A stretch of DNA of 64,000 nt from Diphasiastrum complanatum. Its lineage: Eukaryota > Streptophyta > Lycopodiopsida > Lycopodiales > Lycopodiaceae. Below, piece by piece: positions 22,989 to 34,814 of this stretch. How positions within the stretch are numbered: position 1 is the first letter of the stretch; each line of letters starts with the position of its first letter. The notes under the pieces were generated by a model. The model searched no databases and was not told the origin of the DNA. It was given only the letters and a program-made list of their open reading frames with translations. A program made the position numbers and the translations under genes. The stretch covers positions 2,189,720-2,253,719 of the forward strand of contig CM055103.1 in NCBI GenBank assembly GCA_029204225.1, read 5' to 3'.

Positions 22989-23174
22989 AAAAATGATAAC
23001 CTCCATAGAAGGTTCATGAAGGTTACGACGAGTAGGAAGTAGACTCAAAGAAAAATGATAACCTCCATAGAAGGTTCATGAAGGTTACGACGAGTAGGAA
23101 GTAGACTCAAAGAAAAATGATAACCTCCATAGAAGGTTCATGAAGGTTACGACGAGTAGGAAGTAGACTCAAAG
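22989..23174. repeat. Tandem repeat, 3 x 62 bp
   Basis: Three nearly identical units start AAAAATGATAACCTCC at 22989, 23051 and 23113, each ending AGTAGACTCAAAG. Their near identity in an otherwise decayed region indicates recent expansion. Confidence 0.95.
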
Positions 23175-25124
23175 TAACTTTCAAGATCTATATTTCACTT
23201 CAAAAAAAAGGATGATCTTGAGTTTTCTAGAATAAACTATAACATAGGCAATATATATCTAGAATAAAAGACCATTTAGCTTTCAAGCCAAGATATTAAT
23301 AAGCAATCATTTTGCATTCCAAGTATTTAAATTGACATCTTGTATGTGGTAGTTTTAAATTTATCACAAGAGGCTATAGCAAAGCTTATAATTTTCCATT
23401 TTTGCATCAACCGACCCCATGTACATGATAAAAAGAACTTTTAATATAAGAAATTGGAACGTTTTAGTTTCGCTACATGCTACATTCGTAACTAACTAGG
23501 GTCTACTAGGGCGAAGTATGATTGGTTGTCCAAGAGCTTGCAAGAGTTATTATTTGATACTTGACCATTGGTTAAGGAACACCCTTAGTGGGGCACCATA
23601 GCTTTACTAATTTGGGGCATTGTTATGAATTTAACTCCCAAGCTCACCCTTGGTGAAAAAGGTGGAGCACATGGAAAGAAGATCAATTTTTATCTCAAAA
23701 ATTGATTTTATGTGCAATTATATTGAATAAAGTGCTCATACTTGTTTTACAATTCTCATGTAATGAGTTCTTAGCAAATTAAATGCAATTTTTGCAAGGA
23801 ATGATTTGCATATTGGGTTGGTTGTTGGTTGTTGGAAGTTGGCTAACCTTGTTATATAAAATAACTTGAAAATTGATGGAATATTATGCATGGGGTTTTT
23901 GGTGTAGTAGCATGATCATGAATCAAATTGTGGAAGCCATTTTTTTAACATAGAAATGATAGCTTATCATGTAATGCTATAATTAGTTTCTTTTATGAAA
24001 ATTATTGCATGCATGTATGAAATTAGGAAAGATAATTTGTGATATTGTGATGAGTGTGCGTGAAAGATTGATTTTCCTACATGCATCTCTATGAAAATCG
24101 GTGTTCTTGTGAATGGGAGTGATAAAAAGCAAAAGTTAGCAAAAATTCCTAAACCTTAAGTGATACCAACCTAACATGAGTGTTTGCTCAATAAAGGAAT
24201 TTAAGTGTAGTTATAGATCTGATTGGTAGCATTGAAACCTTGATCATATCAATGGAAGTACTGAAATGTAATTTAAAATTTGGGTACTTAGTTACCTTGT
24301 CATGTATCTAGGATACGGGTCGTTGGTTGACAATAGTATAGGAGCGATGTTCCGAATTTAGGCTTTTTATATGTTTGGCTGTAAGAAATCCCACGAAGTG
24401 TCCTCGCTAACTTTATTGAAATCTTGGCATGTACCTATGTACTAGGCATAAATATGTTACTGTGATGTGAGCTTGTACATAAAAATAAATGATATTGTGG
24501 TAATAACAATAGCCATATTTTTTGAGCTCATTACTATGATTGAGAATGATATGCATAAATTAACAAATGCAAGCAAAGTCTAAAGGTTGAATTTGAAATA
24601 AATGATTGAAGAGACCAACAACTTTTGTCTTATGATTCAAAATATACTTTGGAACTTAGTCAGAATAGTGTATTTCAACCGTATTTTGTGGACTGCCCGC
24701 TCTGGTGTCTCATAAAGGTCGGACCTGTTTAACACATGTTTAGTACGATCCCAATTCCATTGCAAAGACAAATGACCACAGCCTTGAGAACTTGTTGCGA
24801 TTTACTAGGTAAGTTGAAAATAATGAGTTGCGAAAATTGAAACATCATACACACCCTATCACAGTAGTCTTTGAATAATATTTATTCCATCATAGTGGAT
24901 AGTACGATTCCATATACTGACAACAGACTCTTGGAATACGGCAATACAATGAACACAACATTTCACTAGATATGGAAACAAGTGTACTAACGTTTTGATG
25001 TGAGTAAAAACTCATTTACCTCATGCAGAGTCCAAGGTAGGGGAATGCCTTAGAGTACACCTAGTTATGAATGTCTTTGTTGATTGGTCCTACTGTGTCA
25101 TCTTTGCCACTGGAATGTTTTGGT
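23175..25124. other. No gene or recognisable element
   Basis: AT-rich, no open frame of note on either strand, no motif I can assign. Confidence 0.5.
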
Positions 25125-25818
25125 TGCCAGAAATCAGTGGTATTGTCAGCGAAAGCTAGGAGTGAGCGTTGTGTGTAGGATCAGAAGCACAACAGATAGC
25201 AGCAGAATGTTCAAATTGAATGATTTGTACAAATGCTCAATGAAATAATGCAGTAGTGAGACTTAGAAATTGTACTCTGATTACTATCAAACAGTGAGTA
25301 CAATGCTTGAAGTGATAACTTTAGCTTACAGTCGTTGAGCATGATAACGCTGGCTAGAAAAAGATGGATCAGATTAAGAATTATCATAAGAAGTTTTCTG
25401 ATGAAGGTTATGTTAATTAACTATCTTCCTATCCATAGTTTATAGGTTTATTACAAAATATCTTCTACTTTATAAACATCTATTTAGCATTAAATGTTAT
25501 CTGCCTCATTTATTATAACTGATTTTAAATGTACAAAGTAGGCAGACCTTTAACGCGAAGTTGTTGGGTCAAATTTTAGACCGATAGTATCGAAACTTAC
25601 AAGTATCGAAAAAAGGTACAATGCCTCGAAAAATATACACTGGCTCAAAAAAATATAGAATTTTTCGAGTCGATACAGTATTGAAAAATTCTAGAAAGTT
25701 TGATCCTGAATTTTTCGATCTTTTGCTGAGAAATTCGAGCCTTCTTTTTCTGGGTATTGTACAACTTTTAGGATGCTCATTAATGAATGGATTTTAGGCT
25801 GAGCATCAAATTCCAACA
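25125..25818 (-). repeat. 3' LTR of Ty1/copia element H, copy 1
   Basis: On the minus strand it begins TGTTGGAATTTGATGC directly after a polypurine tract (AAAGGGGAG) and ends TTTCTGGCA. It aligns along its length with 45595-46272 (plus) and 62684-63355 (minus), including the segment around CAAGCATTGTACTCACT. The three copies define one LTR family of about 670-695 bp. Confidence 0.9.
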
Positions 25819-25829
25819 CTCCCCTTTAA

Positions 25830-27722
25830 TGTGAATCTTTGAAAGCTTTGATCTTCATATTGAACATGTCCTTGAATCTGAGATGGTGCTCCTTTGACAG
25901 AGCCCTTGTGAAGTAATCTGCTTTATTGAGATTTGTCCTACTGGGTCGATTTCTAGATTCCGAGACTGTAGTGGACTGGAACCATATCAGTCTTTTGTAC
26001 TCTAGTGCTAACATGCATTTCAGATCCTTCATCAGTTTCAGATTGTTACTAAATAGTAGAGTGTCATCTACATAAAGAGTGTCGATAAAGAAATCTGATA
26101 CAGACTTGAAGTGAATATTCGAGTCTGCCGAGTTTGGATAGAAACTATTCTTGTTTAGAAATGCAAATTTGGTGTCCTATTCTGCTTTGCACTAGTCAGC
26201 ATCAGTGGTTGACTTTGTCTCTGAAATAGTGTTGAGTTCCTGCACAAAGTAGCAAGTTGCTGGATCATCCATAAATCTAGATGGAGGCTGTTTGGAATTC
26301 GATCCGTTGAGATTCTGACTCATTTTTTGACTCGGTATCAAATTTTCATTGTTCGACCCTTGAATCAGAATTCTGTTGTTCTATACTTGGGTTGGAATTT
26401 GAAGTCGCTTTCTCTTTGTGGTCAAAAAATTGGTCTTCCAGAAAAATGACATATCTGCTCATGAATGCTTTCTGAGTGTCTAGGTTGTCGAGCTTGTATG
26501 CCTTGTGATCTAGAGAGTAGCCAATAAAAATTGATCTGTTGTTGTTTGATCCTTGGATCGGATTTTGATTGTTCGATCTTCGGGTTGGAATTTTCTGTAG
26601 ATCAACAGAGATCTGATTGAAAGCTTTGCATCCAAACACTCTAATATTTTTGAGTGATGGCTTCAATCATGTCCACACTTGATAAGGTGTCTTGCATTCA
26701 GGGCTATTGTAATGGATCGGTTTTGTAGATAGGCTGTTGTAGTAGTAGCTTCTGCCTAGAATTTCTTCGGAAGAGAGGCATGGGCCAGTATGTTCTTCGC
26801 ACTTGCAATGAGTGTCGGATTCCTTTGAGCTACACAATTGGACTGAGGTGAGTAGCTGGTTGTGGATTGTTGTAGGTGTATTCCGTTGGACTTGCAGAAA
26901 GTCTTGAACTCGGTGGAGATAAATATTCCCCCTCCATCAGAACATAGAGCTTTGATTCTTTGGGTCAAATTTTCTATTGATGTTTTGCACTGCTTGAAGA
27001 GCTTGAAGATATCGGATTTTTCCTTCAAAAAATAAGTTGCAGTCCTCCGAGAGAAGCCATCAATAAAATTCAGTAAATAGAAAGTTGCCCCTGTGGAAAT
27101 GGTATGTATAGGGCCACAAATGTCCATGTGTACAAGATCTAGCAAATTTCTAGATGTATGGACTGTATCGAAAATGGAAGGACTTCTAGTACGCTTGCTG
27201 ATTATACAACTTTTACATGTAGTATCAAATTTGCTAATTGTGGGCAAATCTTGTACTAAATTCTATTTTGACATTTGTTGCCTAATCTAAAATGCCAAAG
27301 CATATCAGCTGATTCAGAAGTGGATGTATAAAGAGCTTGACAAATAGAAGAATTGTAGTGGCTGATTTTGTAAAGATTGCCACTCCTTTTTTTGAAAGCT
27401 AGAGCTTTTAGGGATTTGTCAAAAATGGTGCAGCCGTTTGTGTTGAATTCGACCTTCCGACCCAAATTTGTGATTATGCTAACTGAGAGAGATGTTTGGT
27501 CAAATTTGAAATGTGGAGAACGTTGTCAGCAACTTGACTTCACCTCTCTGAAATTCGATCCTGATTATTCCTTTACCCTCAATATAATGAGTTGAGTTTC
27601 TCCAAGTTTCACAATTTGAGAGTGGGTGTATGATTTGTAATCTTTAAACCAGTCCTTGTGGTGAGTCATATGCTGAGTTGCTCCTGAGTCTAGGTACCAG
27701 GAATCGATATCCTAATGTTCTC
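25830..27722 (-). mobile_element. Ty1/copia element H, copy 1: protease, integrase and internally deleted RT/RNase H
   Basis: Read on the minus strand from 27720 downward. Protease box SWYLDSGATQHMT lies at about 27700-27660. The pre-integrase zone includes SADMLWHFRLGN near 27300. The integrase zinc segment is CKSCIISKR and the core is LVHMDICGPIH (first Asp), LCSDGGGIFIS (second Asp) and YSPQSNCVAQR (the usual Glu replaced). A C-terminal part at 26666-26346 includes IRVFGCKAF and SIFIGYSLDHKAYK. Then RT is mostly missing: only FLNKNSFYPNS.. to FIDTLYVDDTLLF (about 26175-26050) remains. After about 15 more codons the sequence jumps to the end of RNase H (KADYFTRALSKEHHLRF). Stops are scattered through it. 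Gag and the 5' LTR are absent; at 27722 it abuts a gypsy gag fragment. Confidence 0.85.
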
Positions 27723-27727
27723 CGACC

Positions 27728-28213
27728 TTGGTCAAGAAGGCTACTTCAGTGGTTTTGAGCCTGCAGGTTTGTGAAGCTGCTTACCATTTCACTGATTTTG
27801 CTGACAAGTGGTGGCGCAGGTTGTTGAAGTCTAATCAGGCTCCATCCACCTGGCTTGAGTTTAAGCGAGCTTTCAGAGCTCAATTTATTCCCCCACATGA
27901 GCATGTGCGTGCGATAGATGCTTGGCTCTTGCATCGTCAGAGGCAGTACATGGTGCAAGAATATGCTGACAGGTATCGTGAGATACTTATCAAGCTTCTG
28001 AAAGAGATTCCTAAGTGGTTGGTACTCCACAAGTTCATATTTGGCCTTCTTGAAGAGTTGAGGCCTTCAGTGCTTAATGAAGGGTGCAAGACCTTAGAAG
28101 AGGCAGTTGCTACAACTCTCAACTTTGAAGGTAATGTGCGCACCAAGGCTGAATCTGGAGCACCAAGCTGGCCTCAGAAGAAGGGTTTGCGAAAGTCTGG
28201 CAATCAGAGTTGA
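27728..28213 (+). pseudogene. Ty3/gypsy gag fragment
   Basis: Plus-strand frame of about 160 codons containing DFADKWWRRLLKSN, STWLEFKRAFRAQFIPP and VQEYADRYREILIKL, the standard retrotransposon gag core. It ends KKGLRKSGNQS before any zinc knuckle. Homology begins only at about 27770, so the ATG at 27728 is not a true start. It is a fragment, probably linked to neither neighbour. Confidence 0.75.
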
Positions 28214-28456
28214 TGAGTTGATGAACGAGACGAAGTAGATGTCTTACGCATTGATTCTTGATTGTCAGCAATAAGGTTTTATTCCTTTACAGAACTCTAT
28301 CGCATTATTGACATGTATATATAATATACTTAATCTGATATAGTTCTTTGTACTACGTTCAGGTCTATGTTAATATTGCTATACTTATCATTCATTCTGT
28401 CTGATCTTTCTAGTTGTTCTTTCTGGTAATAGACGACTAACATTTGGTCATGACTT

Positions 28457-28487
28457 TCGCGAATCATTCGCGACTAATTATTAGTCG
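28457..28487. repeat. Two overlapping perfect palindromes
   Basis: TCGCGAATCATTCGCGA (28457-28473) and CGACTAATTATTAGTCG (28471-28487) each have 8-bp perfect arms around one central base and share CGA. A further stem follows: CGAATAG..CTATTCG at about 28510-28532. TTCG-rich words continue to 28780. Function unknown. Confidence 0.8.
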
Positions 28488-28903
28488 AGCACCATCTAGC
28501 TCTTCGTGTCGAATAGTTTGTCTTGCTATTCGCGACAAACCATTCTTCTGGAGCTTCATTCATTTATTAAAGTTTGGCTACATAATCAAGAACGACTGTG
28601 ATTCCCATCACTATCGTTTTGTTCATCCTGATAGGCGTAGTCATGCTTTCGGAGAGAGTTGTATAGCTCGTTCCGCTACGCACGAACATTTTCTGTTTGA
28701 GTTCACTTCTCGTTCGTTCCTTGTTCGAGTTCGTTTCTCGTTCGTGTTCGTCTTACCTCTTTGAGCTTATTTTTCGTTTCTAACATACGACACTTTTTTT
28801 TTCTCAACTCGTTCATCTCCCTCTCTCCAACAGTACTCCAGTAAATCAAGCTGTTAGTTATGCCACATCATACTGGATGTGATCCAAAAGTAACTAATAT
28901 CCT

Positions 28904-29297
28904 TGTGAGGCCCAGAACACACTAAATGGAGTTTAGACAAGGTATGAGACAATGTATGCATGTGTAGAGTTATCAATAGCAATTCTATGAATAGGTGGTC
29001 CATGCTTAGGACTCTATTCTAGGTGAATCTATGTATAGAGAACTTAGGGCTATGCATGGCTATGTGCCCAGGTTGCTTTTGGCTCTATATATTGAGGCCA
29101 AACTCGTCCTACTCCTCATTGTGATCATTGATTCATTGCCAGGGTTTCACTCTACATTCATGCTTCTTATTCCTTGGCATGGGGGTGAAGCTTCTAGAAT
29201 TGATTGGTTGCTTCTACTTGGTTGGATGGTTGCTCCATAGTGTGTTTTCCATTGTGTGTTATCTTGTAAGTAGGATCTTAGGGAGCTTCCCTTATAG
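28904..29297 (+). repeat. LTR of element D (probable)
   Basis: Starts TGTGAGGCCCAG and ends just before a perfect tRNA-Met primer site. Contains a TATATA segment at about 29090. The end is certain from the primer site; the start is judged from the TG and general context only. No second copy was found. Confidence 0.5.
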
Positions 29298-29309
29298 TGG
29301 TATCAGAGC
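29298..29309 (+). other. Primer binding site, initiator tRNA-Met type (element D)
   Basis: TGGTATCAGAGC, identical to the canonical plant site. Confidence 0.85.
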
Positions 29310-32300
29310 AAGGCTTACGAAGATTGGAGAACATGGAGAAGAGCTACCTTTCGTCGAAATTTTGGATTGGATCCATGGGAATTCTCTTCCAAGGTGGATT
29401 GCAAGGGTGCAAGTGGGTGTACTATCCCAGTTTCAATTTGGATGTTGCTAAGATCCATTACTCTTGGGATTTTTTGTGGATTTATGGAGAATTGTCCTTG
29501 AAGGCCAATTTGTGAGGCTTTTTTGTAGCTTTTTCTTGTGTAGATCAAATCTTTGGTAAATCTGAATTTTCCAGCAAGTGTACTTTCGTTTTAGGGTTCA
29601 GTAATGATGAAATTAATGATGCATGTCGGTTCTCTCCAATGATTTATGATTCTAGACTATGTTTTGGTCAAAATTGCTTGGTCTTTCATGCTTTTTGGCA
29701 CAAAATAGATAGTAAGAACCAAAATCCAGAAAGATCAGATCAATTAGATGGTTGTAATTCTGTAAATTGTTTGCATGTGTTAGAGAAAGAGTTGTATGTC
29801 ATGAATTCCACTTTATGGTGACGAAAAAACCGGAAAATAGCCAAAAATCATCATTTTTTATTGTTTTTCTTATAAAGTTGGATAGTAGGTGGCTGTAAAA
29901 CACCATGCAGAGCTTGTAAAGTGGTGGACCAAAGTCTTTTGGAGCTTACACTGAAGTTAGAACCAAGAATTCCAGCAATTGAACTTGTAGGAAGTCAAAA
30001 AAGTTCAAAAAATAACCATTTTTGGTGATTTTTGAGGGATGGATCTCTCCAAATCCATAAGGAAGTCATTCTAGAATTAATTACAGCATGATTAGCATTC
30101 CTTTTTACCTTCCCAACAAGCTACCAGACCTATGAATTGATGGTCGATGGCTTATGCACCATCTCCATCAAGTTTGAAGCTATTTTGACTTCTACAAATC
30201 AAGAAATCTTCGTTCTCAGCCTATACTGCATCTTAGGATCAGTATGAATGCTTCATGGAAGTATAATTGGTTGTTTAAGATTGTTGGTAGCATCAATTTT
30301 GGGCTAGAATGAGTGTTTGCACGTTTTGGCACGATTTTTTCTTGTGGAAGTGCGCCCTAGTACTGAATTTCTGACACTCTGATCTCGCACGTATGAAGCC
30401 TAGGTGGCAGGTTGATGTGGCAAGCATCTTGTTCACTTGGTCTCCCTCTGTATTGAGCTTTACAGCACCAATTTTGTGTCCTGTAGCCAAAGTTATGATC
30501 ATCTAAAGTTTTGCAATTTTGTGAGTAAAATTGGCAAAATTTTGAATTGTTCTGATTTTACAATCGATTTGAGTGGTCATACGCATGTGCTCTGACAGTT
30601 GGGTCACGAATCAGTGTTAATGGTTGACAAATTCCATAAAATTGAAGTCTGACGTAAAAAATTCCGTAATGACGTTTATGACTAATGTAATGTGCTTTGC
30701 ATGCCAGTTTGACATTGGGTTAGTAACATTAGGAATCGAACAGTGTTTCAATTTTTTTGCGATCTCGATTGCCTTTTGTACTAACAGTATTTTCGTCAGA
30801 ATTTTTGAATTACGTAAAATAAAGCAAAATTTGAGTTTTCCAAAAAAATCAAAATTTTGGTCATTTTTTTGTTATCTATACAATCAGTTTAGATTAGTGA
30901 ATTGATTAAACTGAGTTTATCAGTCAGAATTGGTCACAGTGTTTTCACTAAGTCTAAATTATTTTCCAATGATAGATAAATTAAAATTGACAGAAGGAAC
31001 TACAATGAATTGCCGACAGTTTTTACTGTGTTTTTTTTTTAACTTTTGGAGTTGGGAACTCCCAGATTGGAAGTTAAAATTTGAATTTTTTTTCTTTTTG
31101 TTGAATTTCAAATTGGTTAAAATTTGAAATTCAATTACTTGTCTGATAGTTTTCTAATCGATGTTGATCGATAGAAATCAGTCAAGTGAACGTTTGTGCA
31201 AGATACTCGTTAAATTTGAATTAAAGTCGTCAAACAATATGAAATAACCAGATTGGATGAGTGGCAATAGTATTCTTTATCTAGTCAGTAAATCTGACAG
31301 GAGGATATGATTCAAGAATTACTGGAATCCTATTGGTGGGATTTCCATTCATGTAATTTCATATTCTACGTTTGGATAGGTTTTGTTAATATTAATGGAG
31401 TAATGCCAAACTAGTCAATAAAAAGAAAAAATAGTCCAATTTTATTGAAAAATTTGTAATAATAGAAATTACATAACCGATTTCATTTCCAGTAAAATCC
31501 TATGGTGAATTATATTCAAAAGATCAGACTAGTACTATTTCATATACTAGTAAATGATTTTTGATATATCAGCCCAAGTATAGGACAGAAATGAAATTGT
31601 TTTGGACTTTTTCCTACAGTAATTAATTTTTAAAGATTTACTAATGTCACTACATCTTCTTGGAACCTTAGCTGAATAGATTTTCAGGGAACTAAAAATT
31701 CTGAGGGAAGAAGAGTGGACATTAGAGGTAGTAAGTGTGATCGAGAAATGTATTTCGCAAGTAGAATTTTGGTAATCCCTGTAAATAATTGCTTAATACT
31801 AGTTATTAATTTCCTGGTTAGAATTCTTTTAGTTGAATTCATAACTGATATCTTTGTAACCATTGAGTTATCCGCAGTTTTTTGTGAGGTTAGAAGTGAA
31901 ATTTGATATGTGGATTACATTGGATCTGTTAGTTGACAGAAGCTTGTCCCTAGATTTGATGCATCAATAGGGGTTTGAGGCTTATCACTAACCAGAAAAG
32001 ATCAGGATGTAATATTGAACCATGTTAATTCTTCTGTCTAAGTCACATAATCAGATGTGGATTTTGGGTATCCATCTGATAGGCATGCCTATCATCCAAA
32101 TAAGTGGATTCTCTAGTGTTTCAGAACAAGAGATACTATCCTATATGGATTATAGAACAGTTAGATGATCATTGGATCTCTAGAATATCGGATATGGCGG
32201 TTAAGAATTTTTTGGAAGGAAAAGCTGATGGTATGGGACATCAGTAATTTTGCAAAGGGAATTCTAGGATTGTAAAGATCTGATGATTAATGGTGTGTTT

Positions 32301-32983
32301 TAGTACCTAGTCGTGATATGGGAAAGAAGAAAACCATTCGATCAATGTGGGGTATTTTGGAAAATTTTGAGGTCTAATCTACATCCCAATGTGGTTATCT
32401 CATTATTTACAAAATCAGAGGCCCTCAAATCTATTTCTCGCTTTCTTGATTAATCCTTTACTCTTAGTAATTTCTCGAATATAGGATATTAGACTGTTTA
32501 TATGATTCTTTCCGGCATGAAGTTATTCTTCTGAAAGACTGCTATGTCATATAAATTACTACTTGTGTGAATAGACTTGGAATTCAGATAAATGCTAATG
32601 AGATTTGCCAAATGTTTGAGGAGAAAACCAAAGATCTCCTACCAAATCTTGAAGGCTCACTTGATAAAGCTATTGAAGATGGAGAAGCTGCAAACAAGAC
32701 AATCCATCTAATTGGGAGGTTAGGATGAATGATTTGCCAAATTGTGTTGAATATCCACGATTGAATAAGTAATTTGCAGGTGAAAAGAGGAAAGAGAAGA
32801 ATGTTGCTTGGGATACATACTCACCAAGGAGCATATCACCTTAACATAAGTATGAGAAGCTGGCATAGGAAAGTGCCAAAGAATTGCCATCCACAAACCA
32901 AGCAGAAGATCTATGAGACAACAAAGACCTCCAAAAAGGTTCCAAGTAAACTATTCTCTTATGACGGAAATTTTGGCATAAGG
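29310..32983. other. Presumed internal region of element D; no coding signal
   Basis: Strongly AT-rich. The longest frames are about 110 codons and without motifs. A few acidic/lysine-rich codons near 32600-32900 may be decayed pol, but this cannot be shown. Confidence 0.3.
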
Positions 32984-33870
32984 TGATGGAAAAAAAGATG
33001 GAGTCCATTGAAAATCATGACACCAAGGCACTTGTGGGTCTTCCGCACTTGTGGGTCTTCCTATAGGTAAGAGACCTATTAGAAATAAGTGGGTATATAG
33101 AATCAAATATCATGTAGATGGATCTCCCCCTTAGTAGCTAAGTTTGGATGGAAAGTTCATCGAATGCATATTAAATTTACATTTTTTAATGGCACTCTAG
33201 ATGAAAATATATATATTGCACAACCTGATGGATTTGTGATCCAAAGAGAGGAGGCCAAGGTATGTAAATTGCACAAAGCTTTGTATGGCTTGAAGCAAGC
33301 TGCTTGTGCTTGTTTTGGATATATTGATGAGTATTTCATAAGCTAGGGTTTTGTGTATACTTCATCAGATTGCAAATACACTCTTGTCAGGGATGGCTCT
33401 ATACTCTTGATTGTACTTTATGAGGATAGTATGATCATTGCTAGTAGTGATGAAATTTGGTGAAGGAAGTCAAACCAAATCTTTGCGAGGATTTTGACAT
33501 GAAAAATCTGGACATGATGCATTACCTCTTAGGTGTGTCAAAGTAATCAGGGAATTGTGTTAACCCAGGCAAAGTATGTTGCTGAATTATTCAATAGATT
33601 TCACATGGAGAATAGTAAGGTATCATCTACTCCAATTGAAATTGGTACAAAACTTTTAAAGTCTGACGATAGTATATCCTTTTATTCTATTGAGCATCAT
33701 TTTTAATTGGGAAGTCTTATGTATCTCTCAACTACTACACTGGATATATGCTATGATGTGGGTCTAGTAAGTGAGTGTATGCATGCACCAACAAATTAGT
33801 CACTTTAGAAGGTTGCTAAGGGTATTCTTAGGAATGTGAAGGATACAAACAAAGTTTGGCTTATTAAAAC
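32984..33870 (+). pseudogene. Ty1/copia reverse-transcriptase remnant
   Basis: KRPIRNKWVYRIKYHVDG (about 33069-33123), then FNGTLDENIYIAQPDGFV at about 33187-33240, KVCKLHKALYGLKQAA, ILLIVLYEDSMIIAS near 33400-33440, GIVLTQAKYVAELFNRF near 33552-33602 and SLMYLSTTTLDI near 33714. The catalytic YVDD box reads YEDS, so it is dead. A 17-bp direct duplication (GCACTTGTGGGTCTTCC twice, 33030-33063) disrupts the start. It may be the pol of element D, since copia elements commonly use the tRNA-Met site. Confidence 0.8.
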
Positions 33871-34553
33871 ATGATATTTTTTCTTTGTTGGTGTTGCCAA
33901 AACCAAAAAATAATAATGTAAAAGAAAGGCTACCTACATTCCTCAAAGGAAGGCTAAACCTATGGAGAAACCTATGGTGGATCACCACGCTACTTCTATC
34001 CATGCATGCCTGCATGCATTATGCTACCTCCGGCAATGCTGCAGTTGCCACTAAATTCTCCATCACTTACGTCTTCCTTTTCGGATTGCATCTCTTCTCC
34101 ATCGGTTACGACCTCTTAATTATTGTTGCCATCACCAATTACTAAGCTATAACTGGCCAAGCACTCAGCTGGAAGCTGATCTCCAACAACCCATTCCAAT
34201 ATGCAAGGCTACCTTCTAGCTTCAGCTTCAGCTTCAGCTCCTGCGCAATATACTGCTTAATCTAGGCACCTTGGGCATTGGGTTTCCTATATCTGATTCA
34301 CCTGCTCGGAAAAGCTTAAGTGCAGTCTGAGTAATGGTACATAATTCAGCGGATCGTTCAGTCCTAGCTTTTCCATGTGATTGTTGTCTTTTTTGTACGA
34401 TGCTGTGACTATAGTAGCATAGCTATGTGCCAAATATAGGTTGCTGCAATAGACGAGTGAAGGTGGATAGCAAAGTAAAGCATTCGTTTTTTGAGTTGCC
34501 ATTGTTTTTATGATCCATTTGAGGTGTTGGTGGACTGGATTGAATAATGTTTT
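33871..34553. other. No gene recognised
   Basis: Short frames only; no motif found on either strand. Contains an AGCTTC repeat (34218-34240). Confidence 0.4.
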
Positions 34554-34790
34554 GTGGGTTGTAAGGCTTTGCATCCTCTCACTCTGTTTGCCAATCCCAA
34601 GTCCTTGTATCCTTTACCTCTCTTTACCAATCCAAGTCTCTCTTTGCATCGTCTCACTCCCTTTGCCAATCCAAGTCTGCTGGTATCAGACCTGCACCCA
34701 CGCATGAGACACCTTCGCATCTTCTCACTGTATTTGCTAATCCAAGCTTGCTAGTATCAGACCTTCACCTACACATTAGACACCACCTCA
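34554..34790. repeat. Degenerate minisatellite directly upstream of the GDSL gene
   Basis: Units of the type TTTGCATC(N)TCTCACT..TTTGCCAATCCAAG recur from 34566 to 34750. The last two include GGTATCAGACC and GAGACACC or TAGACACC. The array ends about 25 bp before the start codon, so it occupies the promoter and 5' untranslated position. Confidence 0.7.
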
Positions 34791-34814
34791 GCTGCTTCAG
34801 GAAGGATTGATTCA

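Noticed and set aside
22989-23174. CRISPR-like array
   Set aside because: The three units are contiguous copies with no unique spacers, in a plant nuclear context.
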